A stretch of 64,000 nt of DNA from Pseudomonadota bacterium (GTDB lineage: Bacteria > Pseudomonadota > Gammaproteobacteria > Burkholderiales > UBA11063): assembly GCA_021298175.1 (NCBI GenBank), contig JAJTDW010000002.1, positions 84,942-148,941 on the forward strand, in the 5' to 3' direction. Under the pieces are notes generated by a model. That model was not told the DNA's origin. It saw only the letters and a program-made list of their open reading frames with translations, and made no database searches. Positions 48,319-57,725 of this stretch are shown here, one piece after another; position 1 is the stretch's first letter, and every line of letters starts with the position of its first letter. Position numbers and translations under genes: made by a program.

Positions 48319-48762
48319 TTGGTTAAAATTAGTGCGATTCGCAAACATGAGATTCATACTGGGCATAGAGTATATGGGCATGACGGTAAGTGCCAACATC
48401 TACACGGGCATAGCTACATCATTCATTTTTACTGTAGTTCCACTGAATTAGATGCTATAGGAATGGTAGTTGATTTTGGCATAATAAAAAGCACCTTATG
48501 CCAATGGTTAGATGATAACTATGATCATAGCATGCTAATCTGGGAAAAAGACCCATTGGCTAACGAAATAAAAAAACTAGATAGTAAAGTACAAATTGTT
48601 CCTTATAATCCTACAGCTGAAAATATTGCACAATATTTATTAACCCAAATAGCACCTAAACTGCTTGAGGGCTCTAAAATCCTTGTAACTAAAGTTATTG
48701 TCGAAGAAACACTAAAATGTCGCGCTGAGTGTGAATTGTTCCAGCCAGAATTTGGAATATAA
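48319..48762 (+). CDS. queD: 6-carboxy-5,6,7,8-tetrahydropterin synthase
   Basis: The second step of 7-deazaguanine (queuosine/preQ0) synthesis. HTGHRVYGHDGKCQHLHGHSYIIHFYC holds the zinc His residues and the catalytic Cys; the C-terminal VEETLKCRAEC completes the site. 147 residues. The start is TTG, supported by AGGA six bases upstream and by the absence of an earlier in-frame ATG. It ends 3 bases before queE, the next pathway enzyme. Confidence 0.9.
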   Translation: MVKISAIRKHEIHTGHRVYGHDGKCQHLHGHSYIIHFYCSSTELDAIGMVVDFGIIKSTLCQWLDDNYDHSMLIWEKDPLANEIKKLDSKVQIVPYNPTAENIAQYLLTQIAPKLLEGSKILVTKVIVEETLKCRAECELFQPEFGI

Positions 48763-48765
48763 TAC

Positions 48766-49458
48766 ATGGACATAGCCACTGAGTATAAACTTCCAGTAAA
48801 TGAAATATTTGCCACCCTCCAAGGTGAAGCAACATTTGCAGGAACTCCAAGTGTATTTATTAGACTTCAGGGATGTGATGTTGCCTGCTCATGGTGTGAT
48901 ACAAAACATACATGGGAACTAAACCCAAAGACCTTTAATAATGACTTCGCAGTAATAACTGTCAAAGAACAAGATAAAGAATCTTGGTCCTATGTGAAAG
49001 ATACTGAATTAGTTGATTATATCCAAACCAACTTTTCATATATCACACATATTGTTATTACTGGTGGTGAACCTGCCCAATATAATCTTGTACCACTATG
49101 CATAAAACTAGAACAATTAGGGAAAACCATCCAAATTGAAACCAGTGGCACAGAAGAGTTGCGTATAAGTAAGGAAACTTGGGTTACATTATCTCCTAAA
49201 ATTAATATGCCAGGTAATAAGAAGCTTATTCAAGCAAGCATTAATAGAGCTAATGAAATAAAGATGCCAATTGGAAAAATAGCAGATATTGATAAATTGA
49301 AACAATTTATTATTGATTATAAAATAGCAAAACAAATTCCTATTTGGCTACAAGCATTATCCCAAAACCCTACGGCTACAAAATTGTGCATTGAACAAGC
49401 CATGCTTCACAATTGGAAGCTTAGTGTACAAACCCACAAATATCTCAATATCCGATAA
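48766..49458 (+). CDS. queE: 7-carboxy-7-deazaguanine synthase
   Basis: A radical SAM enzyme converting carboxytetrahydropterin to CDG in the queuosine pathway. PVNEIFATLQGEATFAGTPSVFIRLQGCDVACSWCDTKHTWE contains the C-x3-C-x2-C cluster site and the QueE-specific substrate loop. VITGGEPAQY is the GGE SAM-binding motif. 230 residues. queC and queF are not in the window. The gene runs convergently into tag. Confidence 0.92.
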   Translation: MDIATEYKLPVNEIFATLQGEATFAGTPSVFIRLQGCDVACSWCDTKHTWELNPKTFNNDFAVITVKEQDKESWSYVKDTELVDYIQTNFSYITHIVITGGEPAQYNLVPLCIKLEQLGKTIQIETSGTEELRISKETWVTLSPKINMPGNKKLIQASINRANEIKMPIGKIADIDKLKQFIIDYKIAKQIPIWLQALSQNPTATKLCIEQAMLHNWKLSVQTHKYLNIR

Positions 49459-49470
49459 AATATAATATTT

Positions 49471-50037
49471 TCAACTTGAAGGCTTATTACAAAAACATCT
49501 AGTAGTATGATCATTGACCATGCCGCTAGCTTGCATAAATGCATAGCAAATCTTACTACCTACAAATTTAAATCCTCGCTTTTTTAGGTCTTTTGCCATC
49601 ATATCAGAAGCCATAGTTTGTGCAGGGATTTGTTGAATGGAGATCCAATTATTATTAATTGGCTTACCACCAACGAATTGCCAAATATAATCTGAAAAAC
49701 TAGCAAATTCCTTAAGAATTCTTAAATATGCTTGAGTATTTTTAATGATTGCCTCAATTTTTAAACGATGACGCACAATCCCTGGGTTTAATAATAACTC
49801 ATTAACTTTTTTATCATCATAAAGCGCTATTTTTTGTGGATCAAAATTATCAAAACATCGACGATAGTTATCGCGCTTCTTTAATATAGTTATCCAGCTA
49901 AGACCAGCTTGCATGCCTTCTAACATCAATAACTCAAATAATGAGGCATCATCATATTTAGCAATACCCCACTCTTTATCATGATAATCTATGTAAATCT
50001 GCTCTTGAGTTACCCACCCACAACGGATTATATCCAT
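49471..50037 (-). CDS. tag: DNA-3-methyladenine glycosylase I
   Basis: Removes 3-methyladenine from alkylated DNA. RCGWVTQEQIYIDYHDKEWGIAKYDDASLFELLMLEGMQAGLSWITILKKR is the family block. The zinc site pairs the N-terminal Cys and His with NDHTTRCFC near the C terminus. 188 residues. It starts 4 bases after the CNT transporter stop, suggesting co-transcription. Confidence 0.94.
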   Translation of the reverse strand: MDIIRCGWVTQEQIYIDYHDKEWGIAKYDDASLFELLMLEGMQAGLSWITILKKRDNYRRCFDNFDPQKIALYDDKKVNELLLNPGIVRHRLKIEAIIKNTQAYLRILKEFASFSDYIWQFVGGKPINNNWISIQQIPAQTMASDMMAKDLKKRGFKFVGSKICYAFMQASGMVNDHTTRCFCNKPSS

Positions 50038-50041
50038 AAGC

Positions 50042-51346
50042 TTAGCCTAAAATACCATACCATAAGCCTGCAATTGTTGCTGTCATAAAGCCTGCCATTA
50101 CTGCACCAAATAAAGCTTTCCAAGCAATACTAGATAACTCTTTTTGGCGAGTTGGTGCAAGCACGCTAAATACCCCCATAGAAATACCAATAGAAGAAAA
50201 ATTAGAAAAACTAGCTAAAGCAAAAGTAGAAATAAAAATTGAGCTTTCTGATAGAACATGCTGGGCTTTCATTTCACCCAAACTTACATAAGCCACAAAC
50301 TCATTAATTGCAACTTTTTGCCCAAGCAAACTCCCTACATCTAAAGTCTCTGCCCAATTAATACCCATAAAAAAAGCAAATACTCTAAATACTTGACCTA
50401 AAATATACTCTAAAGAAAGACCTTTAAATACTCCATTTGTAGCACCAACAATCATATCATTAAGATGCACTACATTTCCTATACTATGTAATATACCATT
50501 AATTAAATGCACTAGAGATATAACAGCTAATAATACTGCAACCATAGCTGCACCAATCTTTAACCCAGTTAACGCTCCACTTACAATACTATCTAAAAAA
50601 TTAGTCTGAAAATGAGCATTTACTTCTATTTTTTCACTAGATACATTATCAAAATTGGTCTCTGGAAATAAAATTTTTGCAAAAATAATTGCTGATACAG
50701 AATTCATAAATGTAGCAGTAACTAAGTAATTAGCAAATTTCACAGTCTCTAAATGATCGCCACCACTTAAAAACATTAAATACATCCCCAAGGTTGATCC
50801 AGATAAATTAGCAAGACCAGCAGTAAAAGCGAGAGCTAATTCAGACCTAGTCATGTTTTTAACATAAGGCCCAATAATCATTGGTCCTTCACTTTGCCCC
50901 AGGAAAATATCCGAAATCACTACTAAGCTTTCCACACCTGATAATTTAACTGTTTTACGTAATAAATACGCTAATATTGCAATTATTCGTTGGATAATAC
51001 CAAAAAAATATAAAATGCCAATTAAACTACCAAAAAATACTAATGTAGGGACAACTACTAATAAAAAAACAAAACCAAACTTCTTACTATCAACAAAATC
51101 CCCAAAAATAAATTTAGCTCCTTCATGTGCATAATCTAATAACCCAACTAAACCCGCAGAAAAATAATTGAGCCCAGTATTTACAACCGGTATATACCGA
51201 ATTAATAAAAATAAGATATTCTGTAAAATAAACGCTGAAATAATAAGCTTCCAATTAATTGCTTTTTTATGTTCAGAAAAATAAAAAGTTAAACCTATTA
51301 AAAATACAAACCCGGCAAGTGCTTGTAATGTCGCAAAATGTGCCAT
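50042..51346 (-). CDS. Concentrative nucleoside transporter (NupC/CNT family)
   Basis: A 434-residue inner-membrane proton- or sodium-coupled nucleoside importer. SDIFLGQSEGPMIIGPYVKNMTRSELALAFTAGLANLSGSTLGMY contains the conserved G-x-S-E-x-P substrate site. INEFVAYVSLG and SSIGISMGVFSVLAPTRQKELSSIAWKALFGA are the C-terminal CNT signatures. Specificity among nucleosides is not readable. It is placed between an esterase gene and tag. Confidence 0.9.
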   Translation of the reverse strand: MAHFATLQALAGFVFLIGLTFYFSEHKKAINWKLIISAFILQNILFLLIRYIPVVNTGLNYFSAGLVGLLDYAHEGAKFIFGDFVDSKKFGFVFLLVVVPTLVFFGSLIGILYFFGIIQRIIAILAYLLRKTVKLSGVESLVVISDIFLGQSEGPMIIGPYVKNMTRSELALAFTAGLANLSGSTLGMYLMFLSGGDHLETVKFANYLVTATFMNSVSAIIFAKILFPETNFDNVSSEKIEVNAHFQTNFLDSIVSGALTGLKIGAAMVAVLLAVISLVHLINGILHSIGNVVHLNDMIVGATNGVFKGLSLEYILGQVFRVFAFFMGINWAETLDVGSLLGQKVAINEFVAYVSLGEMKAQHVLSESSIFISTFALASFSNFSSIGISMGVFSVLAPTRQKELSSIAWKALFGAVMAGFMTATIAGLWYGILG

Positions 51347-51361
51347 AAAACTATCTTTCTA

Positions 51362-52069
51362 TTAAACTGGAGTTTGAATATGGAAAAGTATATCTTTTAA
51401 CCATAATGAAATATCCGCTAATTCTTCACTACATACCCCATGAGCTATAGGGTAATGCATCCACGAAATATTATAACCATGCCCACGAAGTCGATTATAC
51501 ACTGATAAGCCAGCATCGTATGGAACCACCATATCGTGCTTGCCATGACAAGCTAATATAGCAGTACGCTTATTAACTACTAAATCTTTATTAACTAACT
51601 CATCTATACCTGGTAAATAACATGATAACGCTAACACACCACCTAATTTATATTTGGTAGTTAACGCTGTTATATAGCTAATAACACCACCTTGAGAAAA
51701 TCCCGCTAAAATTATTTTTTCGGACTTCCATCCTTCATTCATAAATAAAGCTATTAAATCTTCTATCTGACTTACTGAATCGTTAATTCCATAACGGTCA
51801 ACTGTGTCTCCAAGCTTTGTCAGGTCACGTATATCGTACCATGCCCGCATAATATAACCGTTATTTATAGTAATTGGTCGCTCTGGAGCATTAGGAAATA
51901 CAAACTTTACACAAATATTTAAATTTAACTCTTTTATAATCGGAACAAAATCATTATAATCAGCACCCAAACCATGCAACCAAATAATCATATACTCTGG
52001 TTGCTGACCTATAATATTTACTTTTTCAATATATTCTAGTTTACTTAATAATTTTTTACTCTGCTCCAT
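51362..52069 (-). CDS. Carboxylesterase/phospholipase, alpha/beta hydrolase_2 family
   Basis: A 235-residue cytosolic esterase. IIWLHGLGADYNDF is the oxyanion region, GFSQGGVISY the nucleophile elbow, GKHDMVVPYDAGL the acid region and IAHGVCSEEL the His region. The closest well-known relatives are bacterial carboxylesterases of the EstB/acyl-protein-thioesterase type, acting on short acyl esters or lysophospholipids. Fifteen bases follow its stop before the CNT gene. Confidence 0.88.
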   Translation of the reverse strand: MEQSKKLLSKLEYIEKVNIIGQQPEYMIIWLHGLGADYNDFVPIIKELNLNICVKFVFPNAPERPITINNGYIMRAWYDIRDLTKLGDTVDRYGINDSVSQIEDLIALFMNEGWKSEKIILAGFSQGGVISYITALTTKYKLGGVLALSCYLPGIDELVNKDLVVNKRTAILACHGKHDMVVPYDAGLSVYNRLRGHGYNISWMHYPIAHGVCSEELADISLWLKDILFHIQTPV

Positions 52070-52108
52070 ATTGAAACCCCTTTATTTTATTATGTGTATT
52101 ATCATGTG

Positions 52109-53362
52109 CTAGTATGTTATCCGCTTGATATTAGCACCAACCTTACCCAACTTATCCTCCATGCTTTCATACCCACGATCTAAATGATATACACGATCAA
52201 CAGTAGTACTGCTGGAAGCAACTAAGCCCGCTAAAACTAAAGAAGCTGAAGCCCTTAAATCTGTTGCCATAACATTAGCGCCAGTTAATGAATCACACCC
52301 TTTTACAACCGCTATATTGCCATCAACACTAATATCAGCACCCATTCTACATAACTCTGGAACATGCATATAACGATTTTCAAAAATATTCTCTGACATA
52401 ACACTAGTACCATCAGCAATACAATTTAATGCCATAAACTGTGCCTGCATATCTGTTGGAAAACCAGGGTATGGCTGAGTAGTAATATCAACAGCTAATG
52501 CTCTTTTATGCATAATAACCTGTAAAGTTGTATCCCCAACAATTACATTAGCCCCAGCTAAACGCAATTTCTCAATAACTGCACCCATAACATCAGGTCT
52601 AACATTAGTTAAAGTTAAATCTCCTTGAGTCATAACCGCTGCAACAGCATACGTACCAGCTTCAATCCTATCAGCAATAATAGCATGCGTAGCTCCATGT
52701 AATTTATCTACGCCAGTGATAGTTAAAGTATCCGAACCTATACCCTCAATTTGAGCCCCCATTTTTACTAAACAGTTAGCTAAATCTACTACCTCTGGCT
52801 CACGAGCACAGTTTTCTAATACTGTAACTCCATCAGCTAAAACAGCCGCCATTAGAAGATTCTCAGTTCCAGTAACAGTAACAACATCCATAATAATACG
52901 AGCGCCTTTTAAGCGATCTACTTTAGCTTTAATATATCCATTCTCAATTTCTATATGAGCCCCCATTTGCTCTAACCCTTTAAGATGTACATCAACTGGC
53001 CTAGCACCAATTGCACACCCACCAGGCAAACTAACGATAGCTTCACCAAAACGCCCCAGTAAAGGACCCAATACTAAAATGGAAGCGCGCATTTGTTTTA
53101 CTAATTCATATGGTGCCATTAAACTCGTCACTTTATTGGCGGTAATTAACATATTACCATTATTAAGCGATACATCAATACCCATCAATCTTAATAATTC
53201 ACCTAAAGTATCAATATCTTTAAGATGTGGTACATTTGTTAAATTTAAAGTTTCAGCAGTCAAAATTCCAGCACATACTATAGGTAGTACGGCATTTTTT
53301 GCCCCAGAAATTCTAATCTCACCATTTAGTCCTAGTGATTTCTTAACTACTAATTTATCCAT
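52109..53362 (-). CDS. murA: UDP-N-acetylglucosamine 1-carboxyvinyltransferase
   Basis: The first committed step of peptidoglycan synthesis, transferring enolpyruvate from PEP to UDP-GlcNAc. [18 protein letters not shown] is the N-terminal block, and the active-site loop [25 protein letters not shown] carries the Cys that fosfomycin alkylates. [10 protein letters not shown] and [13 protein letters not shown] are conserved. 417 residues. Overlaps ibaG by 8 bp, the common proteobacterial pairing. Confidence 0.96.
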   Translation of the reverse strand: MDKLVVKKSLGLNGEIRISGAKNAVLPIVCAGILTAETLNLTNVPHLKDIDTLGELLRLMGIDVSLNNGNMLITANKVTSLMAPYELVKQMRASILVLGPLLGRFGEAIVSLPGGCAIGARPVDVHLKGLEQMGAHIEIENGYIKAKVDRLKGARIIMDVVTVTGTENLLMAAVLADGVTVLENCAREPEVVDLANCLVKMGAQIEGIGSDTLTITGVDKLHGATHAIIADRIEAGTYAVAAVMTQGDLTLTNVRPDVMGAVIEKLRLAGANVIVGDTTLQVIMHKRALAVDITTQPYPGFPTDMQAQFMALNCIADGTSVMSENIFENRYMHVPELCRMGADISVDGNIAVVKGCDSLTGANVMATDLRASASLVLAGLVASSSTTVDRVYHLDRGYESMEDKLGKVGANIKRITY

Positions 53363-53594
53363 TTAACTTTCCCCATTCATTTATTGTATACAACTTCATA
53401 GATAGTGCATGGACTTGATCTTTCATCATATCTCCTAAGGCAGAATAGATCACCCTATGTCGCTCTAGAGGAGTTTTCCCCATAAACTCATTACTTACAA
53501 CTACTGCATCAAAATGTCGACCATCACCAGTCACATCTAAATAATTACAATCTATATAACTATTTATAGCTTTATAAATACTATCTTCTAACAT
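53355..53594 (-). CDS. ibaG: BolA-family protein IbaG
   Basis: A 79-residue BolA-fold protein that binds monothiol glutaredoxin/Fe-S clusters. [38 protein letters not shown] holds the conserved His in the R-H-R segment. It directly precedes and overlaps murA, as ibaG does in many proteobacteria. This position, rather than sequence alone, separates it from BolA itself. Confidence 0.85.
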   Translation of the reverse strand: MLEDSIYKAINSYIDCNYLDVTGDGRHFDAVVVSNEFMGKTPLERHRVIYSALGDMMKDQVHALSMKLYTINEWGKLNG

Positions 53595-53614
53595 TTAACC
53601 ATTTCTCTTAAAAC

Positions 53615-54370
53615 TTAGTGCTTGATTTTTATTCCTTTTTTCATTAATAAATAACCAACACCATTAATTAACAATGCAAATATAAAAACAAATATTGCTC
53701 CAAATTCAACATTATAACTTGAATGTTGAATAAACCCATACCGAAAACCATCTACTATATACATAAATGGGTTCAAGCGAGTAGCTAATTGCCACATTCC
53801 AGAAAAATTATGCGGATTAAAAAACACCCCAGATAAATAAATTAATGGAACCATTACAAAACTTTGAAATCCACCAAGCTGATCAAATTTATCGCATAAA
53901 ATACCCACAATTAACCCTAAACCAGCTGTGATTGATGCACCAAAAATTAAAAAATAAAGTATTGCTATCCAACATTTTGGTACATTTGCACCAAACCACA
54001 TAATACCTAAGAATACAGCTATCCCTACGATTAAGCCACGAATAATAGCGGCAATCAAATATGCTGAATAAATTGAAAATGGCGTTATTGGAGCCATAAG
54101 CACATATATTATACTGCCAGTATATTTTGACTGGATAATGCTACTACTACTATTACTAAATGCATTTAATAACACCTGCATCATTACTAGCCCAGGAATT
54201 AAAAATTCTGCATAAGTAACTCCAGGCATGTCAGTAGAAATACTTGCTAATTGCTTACCAAAAATGAACTGATATAATAAAGCGCTGGATAAAGGCCCAA
54301 GAACAGTCTGCCCCCAAATTGACATGAAGCGATAAACTTCTTTTTTAATTAATTGTAAAAATCCTTGCAC
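53615..54370 (-). CDS. ABC-2-type export permease (YadH-like)
   Basis: A 251-residue permease with six helices. It begins LQLIKKEVYRFMSIWGQTVLGPLSSALLYQFIFG and has IYVLMAPITPFSIYSAYLIAAIIRGLIVG and LIYLSGVFFNPHNFSGMWQLATRLNPFMYIVDGFRYGFI, as in YadH/ABC2_membrane proteins. It pairs with the ATPase 6 bases upstream. The substrate is unknown; location beside murA/ibaG hints at envelope export (inference). Confidence 0.88.
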   Translation of the reverse strand: MQGFLQLIKKEVYRFMSIWGQTVLGPLSSALLYQFIFGKQLASISTDMPGVTYAEFLIPGLVMMQVLLNAFSNSSSSIIQSKYTGSIIYVLMAPITPFSIYSAYLIAAIIRGLIVGIAVFLGIMWFGANVPKCWIAILYFLIFGASITAGLGLIVGILCDKFDQLGGFQSFVMVPLIYLSGVFFNPHNFSGMWQLATRLNPFMYIVDGFRYGFIQHSSYNVEFGAIFVFIFALLINGVGYLLMKKGIKIKH

Positions 54371-54376
54371 AACTAC

Positions 54377-55273
54377 CTACCTATGGATAAAATGAATAAA
54401 AATGTCTTCTAATGAAGGCTTCTTTATATTAATATTTTCTAATATTATTCCTGCATCTCTAAATTGATTTAAAATATCAAGTAATTGCTCGTTATTTTCT
54501 AACTTAAGGGTGAAGGAACTACCATCTTTCTTTAAAATAAGATGCTCCAATGAATCTATAAATTTAGCATCCTGAGTTTCTATTTCTAAAGTAGTAGGTA
54601 AAGTGCTACACTCTGCAATTAAATTCTCTTTAGTACTTTGTGAAATTATCTTGCCTTTATCTATCATAATAATTTTATTACATAGTTTTTCTACTTCCTC
54701 CAAATAATGTGTAGTAAGTAGAATAGTATGCCCACTTTTATGCAATTGGGCTATAAAGCCCCAAAGACTCTGCCTGATTTCTACATCTACTCCAGTTGTT
54801 GGCTCATCTAAGATAATTACTGGCGGTTTATGCACCAAAGCCTGAGCAACCATTAACCTACGCTTCATACCGCCTGATAATGTTCTAGTATTACTATTTA
54901 TTTTGTCAGTTAAGTGCATCCTCTCTATTACTTCAAACAACCATTCTTTATTATTTTTAACCCCATATAATCCTGATTGAAATTTTAAAGCCTGATAAAC
55001 TGTTAAAAATGGATCAAAGGCTAACTCTTGTGGCACAACTCCAAGGCTTTGTTTTGACTTAACAACCTCAGAAATAACATTATACCCTGCAACCTTAATC
55101 TCGCCCTCAAAATTATTTATCCCCGCAATTGAGGAAATTAGTGAAGTTTTACCAGCTCCATTAACCCCAAGAAGCCCAACAAACTCTCCAGCTTCAATCT
55201 TAAAGTTTATATCATTTAATGCAGTAAATGAACCATAACGCTTTACTACATGATTAATTTCTAATGCGTACAT
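54377..55273 (-). CDS. ABC exporter ATPase (YadG-like)
   Basis: An ABC ATPase with Walker A GVNGAGKTSL, signature LSGGMKRRLMVAQALVHKPPVIILDEPTTGVD and H-loop TTHYLEE. The C-terminal extension of about 80 residues is usual for exporters of this type. I chose the ATG at 55273 (MYALEINHVVKRYG), preceded by GAGGA, over the track TTG at 55288, leaving 298 residues. With the permease it forms a half-size exporter. Confidence 0.9.
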   Translation of the reverse strand: MYALEINHVVKRYGSFTALNDINFKIEAGEFVGLLGVNGAGKTSLISSIAGINNFEGEIKVAGYNVISEVVKSKQSLGVVPQELAFDPFLTVYQALKFQSGLYGVKNNKEWLFEVIERMHLTDKINSNTRTLSGGMKRRLMVAQALVHKPPVIILDEPTTGVDVEIRQSLWGFIAQLHKSGHTILLTTHYLEEVEKLCNKIIMIDKGKIISQSTKENLIAECSTLPTTLEIETQDAKFIDSLEHLILKKDGSSFTLKLENNEQLLDILNQFRDAGIILENINIKKPSLEDIFIHFIHR

Positions 55274-55288
55274 ATATTTTATCCTCAA

Positions 55289-55588
55289 TTATTTTTTAGT
55301 AGTTTTTATCGCATAATTACCAGGTAGAAGAACTAAGGTTTCCCCTGGTTTTACTAAATTTAATTCATATCTAGCTCTAGCCTCTAAAGAAGATGTTGAC
55401 CCTTTAAGACCCTCAATTTTCATTAACTCTAGACTATTACGATTAACTAAACTCTCATTTATATGTGATTGTTTGATGATTTGGGCTTTAAGTTTTTGGT
55501 TATCTAAATATCCACCCAACCCATACTTTAATTGGTAGGGTAATACAACCAATAACCCAATCAAACATAAAAAAATAACCTTTTGCAT
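55289..55588 (-). CDS. ftsB: Cell division protein FtsB
   Basis: A bitopic divisome protein that, with FtsL and FtsQ, signals septal wall synthesis. One N-terminal helix (VIFLCLIGLLVVLPYQLKYGLGG) is followed by a short coiled coil (NQKLKAQIIKQSHINESLVNRNSLELMKIEGLKG) and the conserved ARYELNLVKPGETLV. 99 residues. Usually follows eno; here it sits between a glycosyltransferase and an ABC exporter. Confidence 0.85.
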   Translation of the reverse strand: MQKVIFLCLIGLLVVLPYQLKYGLGGYLDNQKLKAQIIKQSHINESLVNRNSLELMKIEGLKGSTSSLEARARYELNLVKPGETLVLLPGNYAIKTTKK

Positions 55589-55618
55589 TTAATAATCTTT
55601 CATACTTAAGTACTAGTT

Positions 55619-56731
55619 CTAACATGAATCCCAAGTTTTAATATTTGGGATCTGTTTATTGTTTAATAACCCTATTTTACAACGTTTAAATAGGTTACTA
55701 TCACTTAAATCCTGAGGTAAAGATATATAAATAACATTGTCTATATAGTTTTTATTCATACCAATATAAGATAAAACACTATCATTTATAGTACCAGAAC
55801 CAATGCTTAAAACTACTGATTTTACTATTAATAAGCTCTTTAAGTTATCTGATAATAATTTAATACGCTTATCATCATTAGTATTGGTAAATACTAATAT
55901 TTCTGCTGGAATCAAAGTCTGTGCATTAATATTATTAATAATATGCTCCAGATTATCCATATCATTAACAACTAAGGCCATAGCAATTTTTTTATTGTAC
56001 GATAATTCATATAATTTAATATATTTTGAAAAAACACCCATCGCATTAAAGCTACTTATAACTAAACCCTCATAACCATCCATAAAACCACGTTTTAAAA
56101 CATAACATTTAATAAACATTGCAAATGCTCTAAATGGTAATAAATATAATTTTGAACTTTTCTTACCTAAATTTTGTTTTGCGTATAATGTACTATAAAA
56201 CTGCATTTTATCAATAAGTTGTGCAACATTTTCATACGGAAAGTGATATATAAACCCGCTATTGATTTTCTCTATATGCAAGCCATTAATTACAACACTC
56301 TCATGAACATCACTTTCGGTATATTTTGTTTGTGTTTTATTATATAAACGTAAGACCCAATCATTCTCCCAAGAGCTAGAATCAACAAAAGAATTAGCAA
56401 AAAAATTATGCCGTTTAATGCTATAGATATAACGATCTTTAAAAGACATCTTTAATAATTTTGTTGTAAGTCTAGAGCTTAATACTTCATCACAATCAAC
56501 AAATAATACCCACTCATATTTTGCATAAGTTGCCAATAAATTCCTAACGCGTCCCATGCCTAAAAAATCATGAACAAATAATCTTACATTAGGGTATTTC
56601 GACGCAAGTTGCACAGTAGCATCTGTAGAGTGGTTATCTAAAATAACCACATCATCAAATTTGACTAATGCATCTAAACAGCGCTCTATGTGCTTGGCAC
56701 CGTTTTTTACGTTAATAGCAATACTTAACAT
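55619..56731 (-). CDS. GT2 glycosyltransferase, WaaE/KdtX-like, with extra C-terminal domain
   Basis: A 370-residue protein whose first 230 residues form a GT-A domain. MLSIAINVKNGAKHIERCLDAL, VVILDNHSTDATVQLA and the metal-binding VDCDEVLS are as in WaaE/KdtX-type LPS core or surface-glycan transferases. The last 130 residues (KKIAMALVVNDMDNLEHIINNINAQTL...) look like a degenerate or partial second GT-A domain (GT2-type opening, no DxD). It ends 7 bases before... the start side of the gene abuts era, whose stop is 7 bases upstream. Acceptor unknown. Confidence 0.78.
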   Translation of the reverse strand: MLSIAINVKNGAKHIERCLDALVKFDDVVILDNHSTDATVQLASKYPNVRLFVHDFLGMGRVRNLLATYAKYEWVLFVDCDEVLSSRLTTKLLKMSFKDRYIYSIKRHNFFANSFVDSSSWENDWVLRLYNKTQTKYTESDVHESVVINGLHIEKINSGFIYHFPYENVAQLIDKMQFYSTLYAKQNLGKKSSKLYLLPFRAFAMFIKCYVLKRGFMDGYEGLVISSFNAMGVFSKYIKLYELSYNKKIAMALVVNDMDNLEHIINNINAQTLIPAEILVFTNTNDDKRIKLLSDNLKSLLIVKSVVLSIGSGTINDSVLSYIGMNKNYIDNVIYISLPQDLSDSNLFKRCKIGLLNNKQIPNIKTWDSC

Positions 56732-56738
56732 TAACTAC

Positions 56739-57725
56739 CTATTCAAATTGCTTTAAAAATTTAGCTTCTTCTGCAAAACCTGTTTTTACTTTAACCCATA
56801 CCTGTAAGAATACTTTATTACCAAATAACTCCTCCATATCAACCCTTGCCTCACTTGATACTTTTTTTAATTTCTCGCCACTTTTACCAATTACCATACC
56901 TTTTTGGTTTTCTTTATCTACAATAATTGTTGCTGAAATTCTAATAATACTCGGCTCTTCTTTAAACTCATTTATATCTACAGCTAAACTATATGGCAAC
57001 TCTTCGCCTAAATAGCGAAATAATTTTTCGCGAATAATTTCTTTAGCCAAAAAGGTGCTGTTTCTATCTGTCAATTGCTCTTCTGGGTATAAAAACTCCC
57101 CTAAAGGCATAAATGATCTTAATTTGGATAATAAAACATCTGTACCCAAATGATGTTTAGCAGCTACTAAAAGAGTTTCTTTAAAAGTAAACTTCCCCTT
57201 TATCTCTTTAACAAATCTATCTAGCTCCATTTTATCTTTAATTTTATCTTGCTTATTTACTACCAAGATAACATTAGCATCTTTAGGCATTAAATCCAAT
57301 ACTTGCGCATCACCTGTATTAAAAAATCCAGCCTCAACTACAAATAATACAGCATCCACATTAGTTAAACTGCTAATAACACTCTTATTTAACAAAGTAT
57401 TCAACTTATTAATGTATCTTTTTTGGAATCCAGGAGTATCTACAAATATATACTGGTATTCACTTTCAGTACACACACCATTAATTTTATACTGTGTAGT
57501 TTGAGGTTTTCTGGAAGTAATACTAATTTTTTGTCCAATTAAATGATTCATTAATGTAGATTTCCCCACATTAGGACGCCCAACTATTGCAACAAATCCA
57601 CAATGTGTTACAGTACTTAATGATTCATTATCAAGTGTTTCAACACTCGGTGTTTCAACACTCGGTGTTGCATCATTTGATATCATGATATCATGCGTAT
57701 TGTTATTATTATTTTGAGTTTCCAT
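56739..57725 (-). CDS. era: GTPase Era
   Basis: A 16S rRNA-binding GTPase needed for 30S maturation. G1 is GRPNVGKST, G3 DTPGF, G4 NKQD, and the C-terminal KH domain shows GMVIGKSGEKLKKVSSEARVDMEELFGNKVFLQVWVKV. The 328 residues include an unusual N-terminal extension of about 40 residues with an Asn run and a tandem peptide repeat (PSVETPSVET). A downstream start near FVAIVGRPN is not available, so the extension appears real. Overlaps rnc by 17 bp. Confidence 0.94.
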   Translation of the reverse strand: METQNNNNNTHDIMISNDATPSVETPSVETLDNESLSTVTHCGFVAIVGRPNVGKSTLMNHLIGQKISITSRKPQTTQYKINGVCTESEYQYIFVDTPGFQKRYINKLNTLLNKSVISSLTNVDAVLFVVEAGFFNTGDAQVLDLMPKDANVILVVNKQDKIKDKMELDRFVKEIKGKFTFKETLLVAAKHHLGTDVLLSKLRSFMPLGEFLYPEEQLTDRNSTFLAKEIIREKLFRYLGEELPYSLAVDINEFKEEPSIIRISATIIVDKENQKGMVIGKSGEKLKKVSSEARVDMEELFGNKVFLQVWVKVKTGFAEEAKFLKQFE

